Of a DNA stretch of 64,000 bases, positions 25,792 through 37,007 are shown piece after piece; the first letter of the stretch is position 1; each line of letters opens with the position of its first letter. Location: the NCBI RefSeq assembly GCF_022814865.1, contig NZ_JAKVRD010000001.1:62001-126000 (forward strand). The letters run 5' to 3'. Made by a program: the position numbers and the translations under genes. This DNA comes from Shimia aestuarii (lineage in GTDB: Bacteria > Pseudomonadota > Alphaproteobacteria > Rhodobacterales > Rhodobacteraceae). Under the pieces are notes generated by a model. The model was not told the DNA's origin, ran no database searches, and worked only from the letters and a program-made list of their open reading frames with translations.

Positions 25792-26802
25792 TTACCCGCC
25801 GAAGGGAATCACGAAAGCCGCACCGATCTGGGTCGAGTTCACACCCGCATCGTCGATGAAGGCCACCGCGCCGCCAAATTCCACACCGTTCTTGAACGTG
25901 TAATCCGCGCCGAACGTTGCCATCTTGGTCTCGCCCGCGCTGGTCACGTCGCGCAGGGCCAGCGACCCGGACAGGGTGATGTCGCCAAAAGCGCGCGACG
26001 CATTGAGAAGCGCATAGGTCGCATCATCGCCTGCTGTGCCGCCATAGTTGTCGAACACGCCAACCTCACCGAAAAGCGTCACCGAGCCAATCGTGCCACC
26101 AACGCCCGCAACAAAACCGGTCTCGTCGGATTCGGTCGCATTGCCGCTCAGGTGCCGCGCGCCGATGTTGTAGAACACGCCACCATCAAGCTCCTGCGCC
26201 CAGTTGATCGCGAGGTTGTCGAACTTGCCGGTGTTGCCCGCGCCGGACCCCGCCACGCCCGAGACGTTCGGACCGACGTTAAAGCCAAGCTGCTCGCTAA
26301 AGATCGTGTCATCCGCGTAGAAGGTCGCGATCGAAAGCGTGCCGCCCGCGATCTCGATATCGGCGGCAAGCACAATCTGCTCTGTCAGCTCGTAGTCGTC
26401 GGCAAGGCCGCTGGCATAGAACCCGGCTGCCGAATCCCAGGCCGAACCGAACGCAACGCCGGTCTTACCAACGGTCAGTGTCGTGTTGCCAAGGCCAAAG
26501 GACAGGCCGATTTCGCCAAGATAGAACCCAAGATCTTCGAACGCCCGGTCATTGACTGCGCCAGTCATCGACTCACCTGTGCCCGCGACGAAGAGGGTCA
26601 CGTTGTCGGTGAGCGCCCATTCCGCCGCCACATCGACGATGCCATAAAGGTCGTTGACCTCGTTGCCGGCCACATCCGAGCTGACAACGCTGTCGATGCC
26701 GATCTCAAGCGATCCTTCCCAGGTCAGGCGCGGATCCGCGAGACCAGACGTTGCGGCGAGAGAGAGGGAGGCCGCCGCGACCCCCATGCTGAGGTGTTTC
26801 AT
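25792..26802 (-). CDS. Outer-membrane porin
   Basis: A 336-residue protein with a signal peptide (MKHLSMGVAAASLSLAATSGLA). The mature part is made of alternating beta-strands rich in Gly, Asp and aromatics (DNVTLFVAGTGES, GEIGLSFGLGNTTLTVGKTG). It ends with AAFVIPFGG, an outer-membrane insertion-like C-terminus but without a final Phe. It resembles alphaproteobacterial general porins. Embedded in a metal-uptake cluster, it may admit metal chelates. A candidate Fur-family palindrome (26867-26879) lies upstream. Confidence 0.82.
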   Translation of the reverse strand: MKHLSMGVAAASLSLAATSGLADPRLTWEGSLEIGIDSVVSSDVAGNEVNDLYGIVDVAAEWALTDNVTLFVAGTGESMTGAVNDRAFEDLGFYLGEIGLSFGLGNTTLTVGKTGVAFGSAWDSAAGFYASGLADDYELTEQIVLAADIEIAGGTLSIATFYADDTIFSEQLGFNVGPNVSGVAGSGAGNTGKFDNLAINWAQELDGGVFYNIGARHLSGNATESDETGFVAGVGGTIGSVTLFGEVGVFDNYGGTAGDDATYALLNASRAFGDITLSGSLALRDVTSAGETKMATFGADYTFKNGVEFGGAVAFIDDAGVNSTQIGAAFVIPFGG

Positions 26803-26866
26803 TCTTCATTCCGTTTTGTGCCTCGACACAGGGGCTACTCAGTGTTGGCTGTGTATCGAAGGGTTT

Positions 26867-26879
26867 GTTATGTTATAAC
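26867..26879. promoter_or_regulatory. AT-rich palindrome upstream of the porin gene
   Basis: GTTAT-GTT-ATAAC, 65-77 bp before the porin start. It resembles Zur-type (Fur family) operators, but only one copy is seen and the assignment is tentative. Confidence 0.4.
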
Positions 26880-26890
26880 GTTAGACGCCC

Positions 26891-28156
26891 TTACTGGAAC
26901 ACAGCCGACGGATTGTCCAGACTGTCCGAGCCCTCAACGGCGATTCCGTCGAGACCAAGCACCGAAACAACGCGCTCAAAGCTCTTTGTTTGTGCAACAA
27001 GCCCGTTGACGCCGCCCATGACGAGCGCTTCGCCCTTGGCGTTGCCCGGCGCAAGCATCTGGTCATAAGACATCTCGCCCGCATCCGCCGCGGCCTTCAT
27101 CTCGCCCATCGCGGCCATGGTCGCCTCAAGTTTGGCGATCACTTCGGCATTCAGCTCTGCATCCTGTGCCGCCACGAGATCGGACACCGACGCGCCCTCG
27201 ACGACCGAGCCATCCACGCGGGTATAGGCACCGAGATAGACGTTCTGAATCCCTGCCGCATCGTAGTAGTGGCTATTGTGGGTGTTGTCCGAGAAGCAAT
27301 CATGCTCTTCTTCCGGGTCGTTGAGCATCAGGCCAAGGCGCATCCGCTCCCCGGCAAGCTCCCCATAAGAAAGCGACCCCATGCCCGTCAGAATCGCGGT
27401 CAGGCCTGCGGTTTCGTCCTTCATGACCTCGGCCCGCGCGGCGCCGCCCTCTGCCCAGGCGCCCGCCATGTCCTCAAGATCGCTCACGAGGAGATCGGTC
27501 GCCGCCTTGAGATAGGCTGCGCGACGGTCGCAATTGCCCCCGGTACAGCCTTCCCCCGTGACAAAATCGGTATAGGGACGGTTGCCCGCACCGGCCTCGG
27601 TGCCATTGAGGTCTTGGCCCCAAAGCAGGAATTCAATCGCGTGATAGCCGGTCGCCACATTCGCCTCGACCTCGTCCGCCTCATGCAGCGTCTCTGCGAG
27701 CAGCACCGGGGTGATCTCGCTGGCATCCACCGTCTCACCCGAAAGCGCGAAGGTCGGATTGGCGATCACATTGGCCGCGTAGAGCGCGTTCTCTTCGTTC
27801 TCCGCGCCATAGCTGGTGTCCACATAGTCGATCAAACCTTCATCGAGCGGCCAGGCGTTCACCTTGCCTTCCCAATCATCCACGATGGCGTTGCCGAAAC
27901 GGTAAACCTCGGTCTGCTGATACGGCACGCGCGACGCGAGCCAGGCCGACTTGGCCGCGGCAAGCGTCTCTTCCGAAGGGTTCGCGATCAGAGCATCCAC
28001 CGCAGACCCGAGGGTGCGCGCCGTGATGAGGCTGTCTTCGTACCCGGCTGCCGCGATATCGGCATAGGTTTTGAGAACGGCCTGGTTGTCCGCTGCGAAG
28101 GCGGTGCTTGCAAAGCCAAGCGCGGCAAGCGTCACGCCAAGTTTAAGAGAGGTCAT
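26891..28156 (-). CDS. Imelysin-family iron-regulated protein (IrpA-like)
   Basis: A 421-residue periplasmic protein. ATG 28156 follows AAGGA at good spacing (an in-frame ATG at 28171 is the alternative). The signal peptide MTSLKLGVTLAALGFASTAFA precedes the mature protein. The metal-linked motif G170-Y-H172-A-I-E175 in ATGYHAIEFLLWGQD is intact. The C-terminal half (EEEHDCFSDNTHNSHYYDA) is typical of IrpA proteins. It follows hemP by 77 bp in what looks like one iron-controlled transcript. Confidence 0.92.
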   Translation of the reverse strand: MTSLKLGVTLAALGFASTAFAADNQAVLKTYADIAAAGYEDSLITARTLGSAVDALIANPSEETLAAAKSAWLASRVPYQQTEVYRFGNAIVDDWEGKVNAWPLDEGLIDYVDTSYGAENEENALYAANVIANPTFALSGETVDASEITPVLLAETLHEADEVEANVATGYHAIEFLLWGQDLNGTEAGAGNRPYTDFVTGEGCTGGNCDRRAAYLKAATDLLVSDLEDMAGAWAEGGAARAEVMKDETAGLTAILTGMGSLSYGELAGERMRLGLMLNDPEEEHDCFSDNTHNSHYYDAAGIQNVYLGAYTRVDGSVVEGASVSDLVAAQDAELNAEVIAKLEATMAAMGEMKAAADAGEMSYDQMLAPGNAKGEALVMGGVNGLVAQTKSFERVVSVLGLDGIAVEGSDSLDNPSAVFQ

Positions 28157-28233
28157 TGTGATGTCCTTCATATCCGGTGCTGTCTGGTCCTTGTTGAGAT
28201 CCCGCCTTCTGCGTGCGGGTATCCTGATGGGGT

Positions 28234-28389
28234 CTATTTGGTGAGAATGAGCTTGTTGGCGCGGGTGATCCGCAACGTGTAGACCTGACCGTCAAGAACA
28301 ATGCGCGCCTGCGCCTTGCCTTGGGTCAGCTCTTTCGCATCATGAATTGGAAAATCTTCGATGGGCGGGGTCTTGTCCGTTTCCAACAT
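28234..28389 (-). CDS. hemP: Hemin uptake protein HemP
   Basis: A 51-residue protein reading MLETDKTPPIEDF at the start. It ends in the HemP hallmark GQVYTLRITRANKLILTK. HemP/HmuP proteins bind DNA or assist expression of haem-uptake genes in alphaproteobacteria and rhizobia. It is the first gene of the hemP-imelysin-porin-di-haem-imelysin run, and an iron box sits 43-57 bp upstream. It is short and easily missed, but the conserved C-terminus is unambiguous. Confidence 0.9.
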   Translation of the reverse strand: MLETDKTPPIEDFPIHDAKELTQGKAQARIVLDGQVYTLRITRANKLILTK

Positions 28390-28431
28390 ATCTCAATCTC
28401 GTCCGTCAGAGGTCCTGTCGCGCCCCTTAAC

Positions 28432-28446
28432 TGACTAAATTAATCA
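28432..28446. promoter_or_regulatory. Iron-Rhodo-box-like site upstream of hemP
   Basis: TGACTAAATTAATCA matches the TGA-N9-TCA pattern of RirA/Iron-Rhodo boxes. It is 43-57 bp before hemP. A second dyad, CGACT-TATTT-AGTCG (28459-28473), lies just beyond and overlaps the pcaQ 3' end. Confidence 0.6.
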
Positions 28447-28466
28447 GAAACGTCAACCCGACTTAT

Positions 28467-29390
28467 TTAGTCGGAAAAATCTTTCTCCGGTCCGATCACA
28501 TTTTTAAGCGCCATGCGGAATATTTGCTCTTGCGGCGAAATCCCCTCGTCCGGCCGCCGCATGAGACCAACCGGACCGCGTGTGATCCCGGTGTCAAAAG
28601 GCAAGGGCACAAGAAAGCCATCGGCGATCTCATTCGCCACAACCCCCGCCGAGATGATCCAGATCGCATCCGAGCGCCGCGTATAAACCCGCCCGAACGC
28701 GCCCGAAACGGTTTCGATCCGGTTCGGCACATTGCCCACCCCATGCGCAATCAGGAATCGCTCGATCAACGGACGGATCGCCGATCCCTGTGGCGGGTAG
28801 ATGACCTGCCACTCGCCGATCCGCGCAAGGTCCGGCGCGTCAAGAAGCGGATGACCCGCGCGCACGATGAACTCGACCTTCTCTTCATAAAGCTGCGTGA
28901 ACGAAAGCCCCTGCATCGTCTCCGGCCGCCCAAGCCGCCCAATCACAAGGTCCAGCCCCCCAAGCCGGAGCCGGTCGACAAGGAACCCGTGCGGGCCGTC
29001 TTGCACATGCACCTCTACATCCGGGGCGATCTTCGACATCTCGGTCACCACCGCTGGCATGAGGCGCGCCGCCACCGACGGCAACGCACCGACCGCAATC
29101 CGCGCCTTGCCCGCCGTGCCGACCTGCTCTACCCCGGCAAGCCCCTGCTGAAGCGCTGCCAGCGACTGTTCCGCGAAATGCAGGAACACATCCCCCTGTG
29201 GCGTGAGCGTCACCCCTGCCCGCGACCGTTCAAGAAGCTCGGCGCCAAGGATCTCTTCAAGCTCTTTGAGCGTCTTGGAAATCGCCGGCTGCGTCAGGAA
29301 AAGCCGCTCCGCCGCGAGCTTCAAAGATCCTTCCCGGCAGATTTCCACGAAACATTGGATATGCCGGAACTTGATACGTCGATCGATCAC
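28467..29390 (-). CDS. pcaQ: LysR-type pca/pob regulator PcaQ
   Basis: A 307-residue LysR regulator. The winged-helix N-terminus is IKFRHIQCFVEICREGSLKL through QPAISKTLKELEEILG, followed by a periplasmic-binding-like effector domain. Overall similarity and the position divergent from pobA-pcaCHG indicate PcaQ, which activates protocatechuate genes in response to beta-carboxymuconate/gamma-carboxymuconolactone-type intermediates. The 94-bp gap to pobA should contain its operator. I see no exact match to the rhizobial PcaQ box there. Confidence 0.87.
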   Translation of the reverse strand: MIDRRIKFRHIQCFVEICREGSLKLAAERLFLTQPAISKTLKELEEILGAELLERSRAGVTLTPQGDVFLHFAEQSLAALQQGLAGVEQVGTAGKARIAVGALPSVAARLMPAVVTEMSKIAPDVEVHVQDGPHGFLVDRLRLGGLDLVIGRLGRPETMQGLSFTQLYEEKVEFIVRAGHPLLDAPDLARIGEWQVIYPPQGSAIRPLIERFLIAHGVGNVPNRIETVSGAFGRVYTRRSDAIWIISAGVVANEIADGFLVPLPFDTGITRGPVGLMRRPDEGISPQEQIFRMALKNVIGPEKDFSD

Positions 29391-29406
29391 ATGCTTTCCA
29401 CTTTAG

Positions 29407-30654
<1,248 letters not shown>

Positions 30655-30671
30655 TCGCCATGAGGGACACG

Positions 30672-31823
<1,152 letters not shown>

Positions 31824-31824
<1 letters not shown>

Positions 31825-32444
31825 TGACTCAGAAACTCGACTACCTCAAGGAATCCCCCTCCCAGACCGCCGGCCCCTACGTCCATATCGGCCTCGCCCC
31901 CGGCGCGGCAGGGTTTGACATCTACCGTCAGGAACTCGGTTGGGACATCGCTGGCCCCAACGCCAAGGGCGAACGCATCCGCGTCGAAGGCATCGTCATC
32001 GACGGCACCGGCTCGCCGATCAAGGATGTGCTGCTCGAGGCCTGGCAAGCCAATAGCGAAGGCGTCTACGCCCACCCCGAACACCCCGGCGAGGTCGAAG
32101 AGGGCTTTCGCGGCTGGGGCCGTGTCATCACCGATTTCGCCACTGGCGAATGGGGGTTTGATACGGTGAAACCGGGGGCCGTCATGGGCCGCAACGGTCA
32201 TATGATGGCGCCGCATATCAACCTCTGGATCGTGGCGCGTGGCATCAATGTCGGCCTCAACACCCGCATCTATTTCGACGACGAGACCGAGGCCAACGCC
32301 TCTGACCCGGTGTTGAACATCATTGAATGGGAACGCCGCCGCGCAACCCTGATCGCCAAGCGGACCGAACGCGACGGCGAGATCGTCTACCGCTTTGACG
32401 TCAAGATGCAGGGCGAAGACGAAACCGTGTTCTTCGACATTTGA
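31824..32444 (+). CDS. pcaG: Protocatechuate 3,4-dioxygenase alpha subunit PcaG
   Basis: A 206-residue alpha subunit. SPSQTAGPYVHIGLAPGAAG is the typical PcaG N-terminus, and LLEAWQANSEGVYAHPEHPG and MGRNGHMMAPHINLWIVARG follow. It shares the intradiol fold but lacks the full iron ligand set, as PcaG does. ATG 31824 overlaps the pcaH stop, so the subunits are translationally coupled. Confidence 0.95.
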
Positions 32445-32501
32445 TCGTCGTGACAACCCGGCCCGCTCCGATATACGGTGCGGGCCAAAAAGGAATCCGC
32501 A

Positions 32502-33332
32502 ATGAGCAACCCCTGTATTCTCTGCTGCGCCATCACGGGCAGCGTGCCGCGCAAATCTGACAACCCCGCCGTGCCAACCACGGTCGAGGAACAGATCGAA
32601 AGCAGCCACGCTGCCGTCGAGGCTGGCGCCTCCATTATCCACGCCCATGTGCGCAACGATGATGAAACCCCCTCCTCCGATCCCGAGCGCTTCGCCCGCC
32701 TCAAGGAAGGGCTCGAGAAACACTGCCCCGGCGTGATCATCCAATTCTCGACGGGTGGCCGCTCCGGCGCTGGCCACGAACGCGGCGGCATGCTGTCCCT
32801 GCGCCCCGACATGGCCTCGCTCTCAGTCGGCTCGAACAACTTCCCGACCCGCGTCTACGAGAACGCGCCGGACCTTGTCGCGTGGCTCTCCTCCGAGATG
32901 CAGACCTACGAGATCACCCCCGAGATCGAAGCCTTCGATCTCTCGCACCTGATTCAAGCGATCCGTATGCATGACGAGGGCAAGCTTTATGGCCGCCTCT
33001 ACGTGCAATTCGTCATGGGCGTGAAGAACGCCATGCCCTGTGACAAGGAAGTCTTCGATTTCTACGTCCACATGATGAAGACCCGCGCGCCCAAGGCCGC
33101 GTGGTGCGCCGCCGGGATCGGCGCAAATCAGGCCGTGGTCAATGAATGGGCCATCGCCGCTGGTGGGCATACCCGTGCGGGCCTCGAGGACAACGTGCGC
33201 CTCGACCGCAACACGCTCGCACCCTCCAACGCAGCGCTGATCGCGCGCGCCGCCGATCTCTGTGCGAAATACGAACGCCCCGTGGCGACTCCCGCACAAG
33301 CGCGCGAAATCCTCGGCCTGCGCTCGGCCTGA
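32502..33332 (+). CDS. BKACE-family beta-keto acid cleavage enzyme (DUF849)
   Basis: A 276-residue TIM-barrel Zn enzyme. The Zn-binding HxH is in ASIIHAHVRND, and ALCAAGIGANQ-like and GGHTRAGLEDNVRLDR segments are family landmarks. BKACE enzymes react a beta-keto acid with acetyl-CoA to give acetoacetate and a new acyl-CoA. Some accept beta-ketoadipate. Lying 57 bp after pcaG, it may finish the protocatechuate pathway by making succinyl-CoA, in place of PcaIJ/PcaF. This specificity is inferred from context only. Confidence 0.88.
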   Translation: MSNPCILCCAITGSVPRKSDNPAVPTTVEEQIESSHAAVEAGASIIHAHVRNDDETPSSDPERFARLKEGLEKHCPGVIIQFSTGGRSGAGHERGGMLSLRPDMASLSVGSNNFPTRVYENAPDLVAWLSSEMQTYEITPEIEAFDLSHLIQAIRMHDEGKLYGRLYVQFVMGVKNAMPCDKEVFDFYVHMMKTRAPKAAWCAAGIGANQAVVNEWAIAAGGHTRAGLEDNVRLDRNTLAPSNAALIARAADLCAKYERPVATPAQAREILGLRSA

Positions 33333-33431
33333 GGCGCGCAAGTTTTTCGAAACTCCATGGACCAAGCGATGCCCAAATCGCTTGGCCCCGCCCCGTTCAT
33401 CGGGACGGTGCTGTAACGACTCCCCACAGAC

Positions 33432-33469
33432 GCAATACCGACGCGATACCGACGTTATACCGACGTCGG
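33432..33469. repeat. Intergenic 11-bp-period repeat, copy 2
   Basis: Three consecutive 11-bp units GCAATACCGAC, GCGATACCGAC and GTTATACCGAC, then GTCGG. It is the same family as 4428-4463 and 41773-41808, again between convergent transcripts (BKACE gene and tRNA-Met). The remaining bases of this gap hold the tRNA terminator and nothing else I recognise. Confidence 0.9.
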
Positions 33470-33520
33470 TTTTGCCGTTTACGATTGCCTGCATCGACCG
33501 GGGCCCGGGCCCAAAGAAAA

Positions 33521-33548
33521 GGCCCTGAAAGCGTCTGCTTTCAGGGCC
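33521..33548 (-). terminator. Terminator of tRNA-Met
   Basis: A 12-bp perfect stem GGCCCTGAAAGC / GCTTTCAGGGCC with a 4-nt loop, followed on the minus strand by TTTTCTTT. It lies 9 bp after the tRNA 3' end. Confidence 0.8.
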
Positions 33549-33556
33549 GGAATTCT

Positions 33557-33633
33557 TGGTGGCGGTACAGGGACTTGAACCCCGGACACGCGGATTATGA
33601 TTCCGCTGCTCTAACCAACTGAGCTATACCGCC
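33557..33633 (-). tRNA. tRNA-Met (anticodon CAT), CCA encoded
   Basis: A 77-nt cloverleaf on the minus strand. The 7-bp acceptor stem is GGCGGTA/TACCGCC and the D-arm is GCTCAGTTGGTTAGAGC. The anticodon stem is GCGGA/TCCGC with loop ATCATAA (anticodon CAT), and the T-loop is GTTCAAGTC. The 3' CCA is encoded. The 5' end pairs fully, so an elongator tRNA-Met is more likely than the initiator. An Ile2 (lysidine) tRNA cannot be formally excluded from the anticodon alone. Confidence 0.93.
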
Positions 33634-33712
33634 TTAGGTGCAGAGCGATTTATGAGAACCTCCGCACGGGGTCAAGCGGAAAAACGGCCCCTCGCCAAAG
33701 TTTTCCCGCCGC

Positions 33713-34720
33713 TCAAGTGATGGCCACCGAGAAGGCATGCGGCGAGGTTCCGAACCGTTCCCGAAAGCGCCGCGAGAACTGCGTCGCCGAGGCGAACCCA
33801 CAGGCCAACGCAACCTCCCCCACCGGCAAATCCGTCTCCGCCAAAAGCGCCCGCGCCCGCTGTAGGCGCAGGTCGATGAGATAGCGTTTCGGTGTGCGCC
33901 CGACGTGATGCGCAAAGAGCCGCTCCATCTGGCGCCGCGACACGCCAACCCGCTCCGCAACTTCGTCGAGGCTAATCTCTTGGTCGATCTCGTCGTCAAA
34001 AATCCGCACGATTTCAAGAAGTCGCGCATTGCGCACCCCAAGCGTCGCCGCACGCGACACCATCTGGCTATCCCCATCCGAGCGATGCACCGAATGCAGG
34101 CACATGTTGAGCACCGCCTGACTGAGCAGTGGGCCATACCGGTCGTCGATGAGCTTTAGGAACAAGTCCGTTGCCGCCGCCCCGCCGCCGCAGGTCATGA
34201 TCCGCCCGTCTACGACATAAAGCTGTTCGCGCAGGTCTAGATCGGGATAGCTTTCACGGAATGGCACCTGATTTTCCCAATGCAGGGTCACACGACGCCC
34301 CTTGAGAATGCCCGCCCGCGCAAGCGTATAGGCTCCGGTACAGAGCCCGCCCACGGTCCGCCCCATCCGCCATTGATAACGGATCCAATCCGCCGCCTTG
34401 CGCGAGGCCGCCTTCTCCGGTTCGACCCCGGAACACACAAGCACATAGGCGCTGTTCGGGGTATCGCCCAGCGCCGCATCCACCGAAATCTCGACACCGT
34501 TCGAACACCGGACCGGCGCGCCATCCTCCGACATGGTCGTCCAGCGATACAGCGCCCGCCCCGTCAGCTGGTTCGCAATCCGCAACGGCTCAATGGCCGA
34601 GGAAAACGCCAACATCGACAGGTTCGGCAAGAGCAGAAAAACAAAGTGCTCCGGCTCGCTCACCCCGTCGGGCCCAAGCTCTACATAGGCAACACCTTTC
34701 GGGATCAACCCGCCACTCAT
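33713..34720 (-). CDS. GlxA-family AraC-type transcriptional regulator
   Basis: A 335-residue regulator. It has an N-terminal DJ-1/PfpI-like domain (FVFLLLPNLSMLAFSSAIEP; GLCTGAYTLARAGIL) and a C-terminal double helix-turn-helix AraC domain (SLDEVAERVGVSRRQMERLF; VALACGFASATQFSRRFRER). The start at 34720 has AGAGGA eight bases upstream; 34750 is in frame without such a site. Relatives (GbdR, CdhR) control use of quaternary amines, but no such genes are adjacent, so the target is unknown. Confidence 0.87.
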   Translation of the reverse strand: MSGGLIPKGVAYVELGPDGVSEPEHFVFLLLPNLSMLAFSSAIEPLRIANQLTGRALYRWTTMSEDGAPVRCSNGVEISVDAALGDTPNSAYVLVCSGVEPEKAASRKAADWIRYQWRMGRTVGGLCTGAYTLARAGILKGRRVTLHWENQVPFRESYPDLDLREQLYVVDGRIMTCGGGAAATDLFLKLIDDRYGPLLSQAVLNMCLHSVHRSDGDSQMVSRAATLGVRNARLLEIVRIFDDEIDQEISLDEVAERVGVSRRQMERLFAHHVGRTPKRYLIDLRLQRARALLAETDLPVGEVALACGFASATQFSRRFRERFGTSPHAFSVAIT

Positions 34721-34805
34721 CTGCCAGTCCTCTCTTTTGCGACGGGACATGGTATGATCGCTGATACGACTCGGACAAGTCGGAAAACGACCCTATTTAT
34801 AGCTT

Positions 34806-35714
34806 TTACCGCATGGAAACGCTGGCGGTGGGCGGATGCGCCCGAAGTGCCGCCCGAAGCCACTGCATCGCCCGCCCCGGCCCGCTACCGGATCGCGACG
34901 CAAGCACCATCGGCAACGGCGCCCCCATATCGAAATCGATGACTTCAAACCGGCTCCGAAAGGCATGGCTCTGTACAAAGGAATCCACCACCACGCCAAG
35001 CGCGTCTGTCCGCTCGATTATGCCCGACGCCATCGGAAAGTTCTCGATGATGTGCAGGCCGCGCACGGAATCCCCCTCGAGGTGATCGAGCACCTCGATC
35101 AACGGGCGCACATGGGGCCCCGAAAGGTCCGGTGCGATGATCGGATAGCGCGCCAGATCCTCCGCTCCGACAAGATGCCCGCTGAGCGGATGCCCCTTGC
35201 GCGCATACATGCGCGAGCGCAGCGGCGGCAGTGGCTCCATGGCAAATCCCGCCTCCCCCATAAGCCCATGTTCGGGCGCGATGAGCGTGTCGAGATCGCC
35301 TTGCCGCAGGAATTGAATCCCCGTCTCAAAAGTCACCCCGCGCAAATGCACCCGCACTTCCGAATGGCTCAGGACAAGGTGGCGCACGGCCCGGTTCATC
35401 AATCCCTCAAGCGACGGTGGCGCAATCCCGATGCGCAACACCCGGTCGCGCGTTTCTCGCCCGCTGCGGGTATCACTCACGAGTTGATCCATATCCGACA
35501 GGATACGCGCCGCCCGGTCGATGAATGTCCTGCCCGCCGCCGTCGCCACAACGCCACGGGCACGCCGCTCGAATATCGCAAATCCTAGGTCGGCCTCGAT
35601 ATCGGCCACCGCCTTGGTCACCGCCGACTGCGTGATATGCAGATTGCGCGCCGCCGCAGAGATCGCCCCGGCCCGGTCCACCGCCAGAACATAGCGCAGT
35701 TTGCTTAGGTTCAT
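34806..35714 (-). CDS. LysR-family transcriptional regulator
   Basis: A 302-residue LysR protein. It starts MNLSKLRYVLAVDRAGAISA at 35714, and the winged helix continues through HITQSAVTKAVADIEADLGF. It is divergent from the acyl-CoA degradation operon beginning at 35823 and very probably controls it. The partly palindromic CCAAT...ATTGG sequence at 35730-35749 in the shared gap is a possible site. The effector is unknown. Confidence 0.88.
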   Translation of the reverse strand: MNLSKLRYVLAVDRAGAISAAARNLHITQSAVTKAVADIEADLGFAIFERRARGVVATAAGRTFIDRAARILSDMDQLVSDTRSGRETRDRVLRIGIAPPSLEGLMNRAVRHLVLSHSEVRVHLRGVTFETGIQFLRQGDLDTLIAPEHGLMGEAGFAMEPLPPLRSRMYARKGHPLSGHLVGAEDLARYPIIAPDLSGPHVRPLIEVLDHLEGDSVRGLHIIENFPMASGIIERTDALGVVVDSFVQSHAFRSRFEVIDFDMGAPLPMVLASRSGSGPGRAMQWLRAALRAHPPTASVSMR

Positions 35715-35729
35715 TCCATAGACCCATTC

Positions 35730-35749
35730 CAATAATGAATATCATTGGA
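35730..35749. promoter_or_regulatory. Possible LysR binding site
   Basis: CCAATAATGAATATCATTGG is an interrupted dyad (CCAATnAT / ATnATTGG) between the divergent LysR gene and the thiolase gene. Confidence 0.4.
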
Positions 35750-35822
35750 CAATATAGAATTTGTCAGATGGATGAAAGCACCCCCATACTTCCCCCGAAA
35801 CAGGGATTCGGGGAGGATACCC

Positions 35823-37004
35823 ATGACCAAGACCATCGTTGCCGGTGTCGGCATGATCAAATTCGCCAAACCGGGCGCGTCCGACAGCTATGACAAGATG
35901 GGCGCCGATGCGATCCGCGCGGCGCTCGCGGATTCCGGGCTGTCTTATGAGGACGTGAAGCAAGCCTATGCCGGCTATGTCTACGGCGATTCCACCTGCG
36001 GCCAGAAAGCCCTCTATCAGGTCGGCATGACGGGCATCCCGGTGATCAACGTCAACAACAACTGTTCCACCGGCTCGACCGCGCTCTTTCTGGCGCGTCA
36101 AGCCATCGAGCATGGCATTGCCGATTGCGTCCTCGCGGTCGGCTTTGAACAGATGCAGCGCGGCGCGCTTCAGAGCCACTGGACCGACCGCCCGACGCCG
36201 TTCGACGATTTCGACCACGAGACCGATGTGCTCGTCGGGAACTCGCAAGTGCCGCTGGCGCTGCGTTACTTCGGTGGCGCGGGCAAAAGCCATATGGAGA
36301 AATACGGCACCGAGCTGCGCGACTTTGCCAAGATCCGTGCCAAGGCCTCGCGCCACGCGGTCAACAATCCCCTCGCCCTCTTCAACACCGAAGTGAGTGA
36401 AGACGACGTGATGAACGCCCCCTTCATGTGGGAAGGCGTAATGACCCGCCTCATGGCCTGCCCCCCGACCTGCGGCGGCGCGGCGGCCATCCTCTGCTCT
36501 GAAGAGTTTGCCAAAAAGCACAACATCCCGACCACCGTCTCAATCGTCGGTCAGGCGATGACGACAGACTACCCCTCGACCTTCGATGCGCACGATATGA
36601 TGCAGGTCGTTGGCTACGATATGACCGCCGCCGCCTCGAAACAGGTGCAGGATCAATCCGGTATCGACATCAAAGACGTGGACGTGGTCGAACTGCACGA
36701 TTGCTTCGCCCATAACGAGCTCATCACCTATGAGGGCCTTGGCCTCTGCCCCGAGGGCGGTGCGCAGAAGTTCATTGCTGATGGCGACAATACCTATGGC
36801 GGAAAATACGTCACCAACCCCTCCGGCGGGCTACTCTCCAAGGGCCACCCGCTTGGCGCGACGGGCCTTGCGCAATGCTATGAGCTGACCCACCAACTGC
36901 GCGGCACTGCCGAGAACCGGCAGGTCGACGGCGCCAAGACCGCGCTTCAGCACAATCTCGGCCTCGGCGGCGCCTGCGTCGTGACGCTCTATCAGGCGGC
37001 CTGA
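35823..37004 (+). CDS. Thiolase, lipid-transfer-protein/SCPx type
   Basis: A 393-residue thiolase-fold protein. Nucleophile Cys is in NVNNNCSTGSTALFLAR, catalytic His in LLSKGHPLGATGLAQ and second Cys in LGLGGACVVTLY. The group includes SCP2/SCPx thiolases acting on branched-chain or steroid side-chain acyl-CoA. GGGAGG is upstream of ATG 35823. As the first of six co-directional genes it would cleave the 3-ketoacyl-CoA formed by the downstream enzymes. Confidence 0.9.
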   Translation: MTKTIVAGVGMIKFAKPGASDSYDKMGADAIRAALADSGLSYEDVKQAYAGYVYGDSTCGQKALYQVGMTGIPVINVNNNCSTGSTALFLARQAIEHGIADCVLAVGFEQMQRGALQSHWTDRPTPFDDFDHETDVLVGNSQVPLALRYFGGAGKSHMEKYGTELRDFAKIRAKASRHAVNNPLALFNTEVSEDDVMNAPFMWEGVMTRLMACPPTCGGAAAILCSEEFAKKHNIPTTVSIVGQAMTTDYPSTFDAHDMMQVVGYDMTAAASKQVQDQSGIDIKDVDVVELHDCFAHNELITYEGLGLCPEGGAQKFIADGDNTYGGKYVTNPSGGLLSKGHPLGATGLAQCYELTHQLRGTAENRQVDGAKTALQHNLGLGGACVVTLYQAA

Positions 37005-37007
37005 CCC

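Noticed and set aside
24308-25903. 531-codon open frame antisense to the di-haem oxidoreductase gene
   Set aside because: Arg-rich shadow frame; the minus strand carries two haem motifs and a signal peptide.
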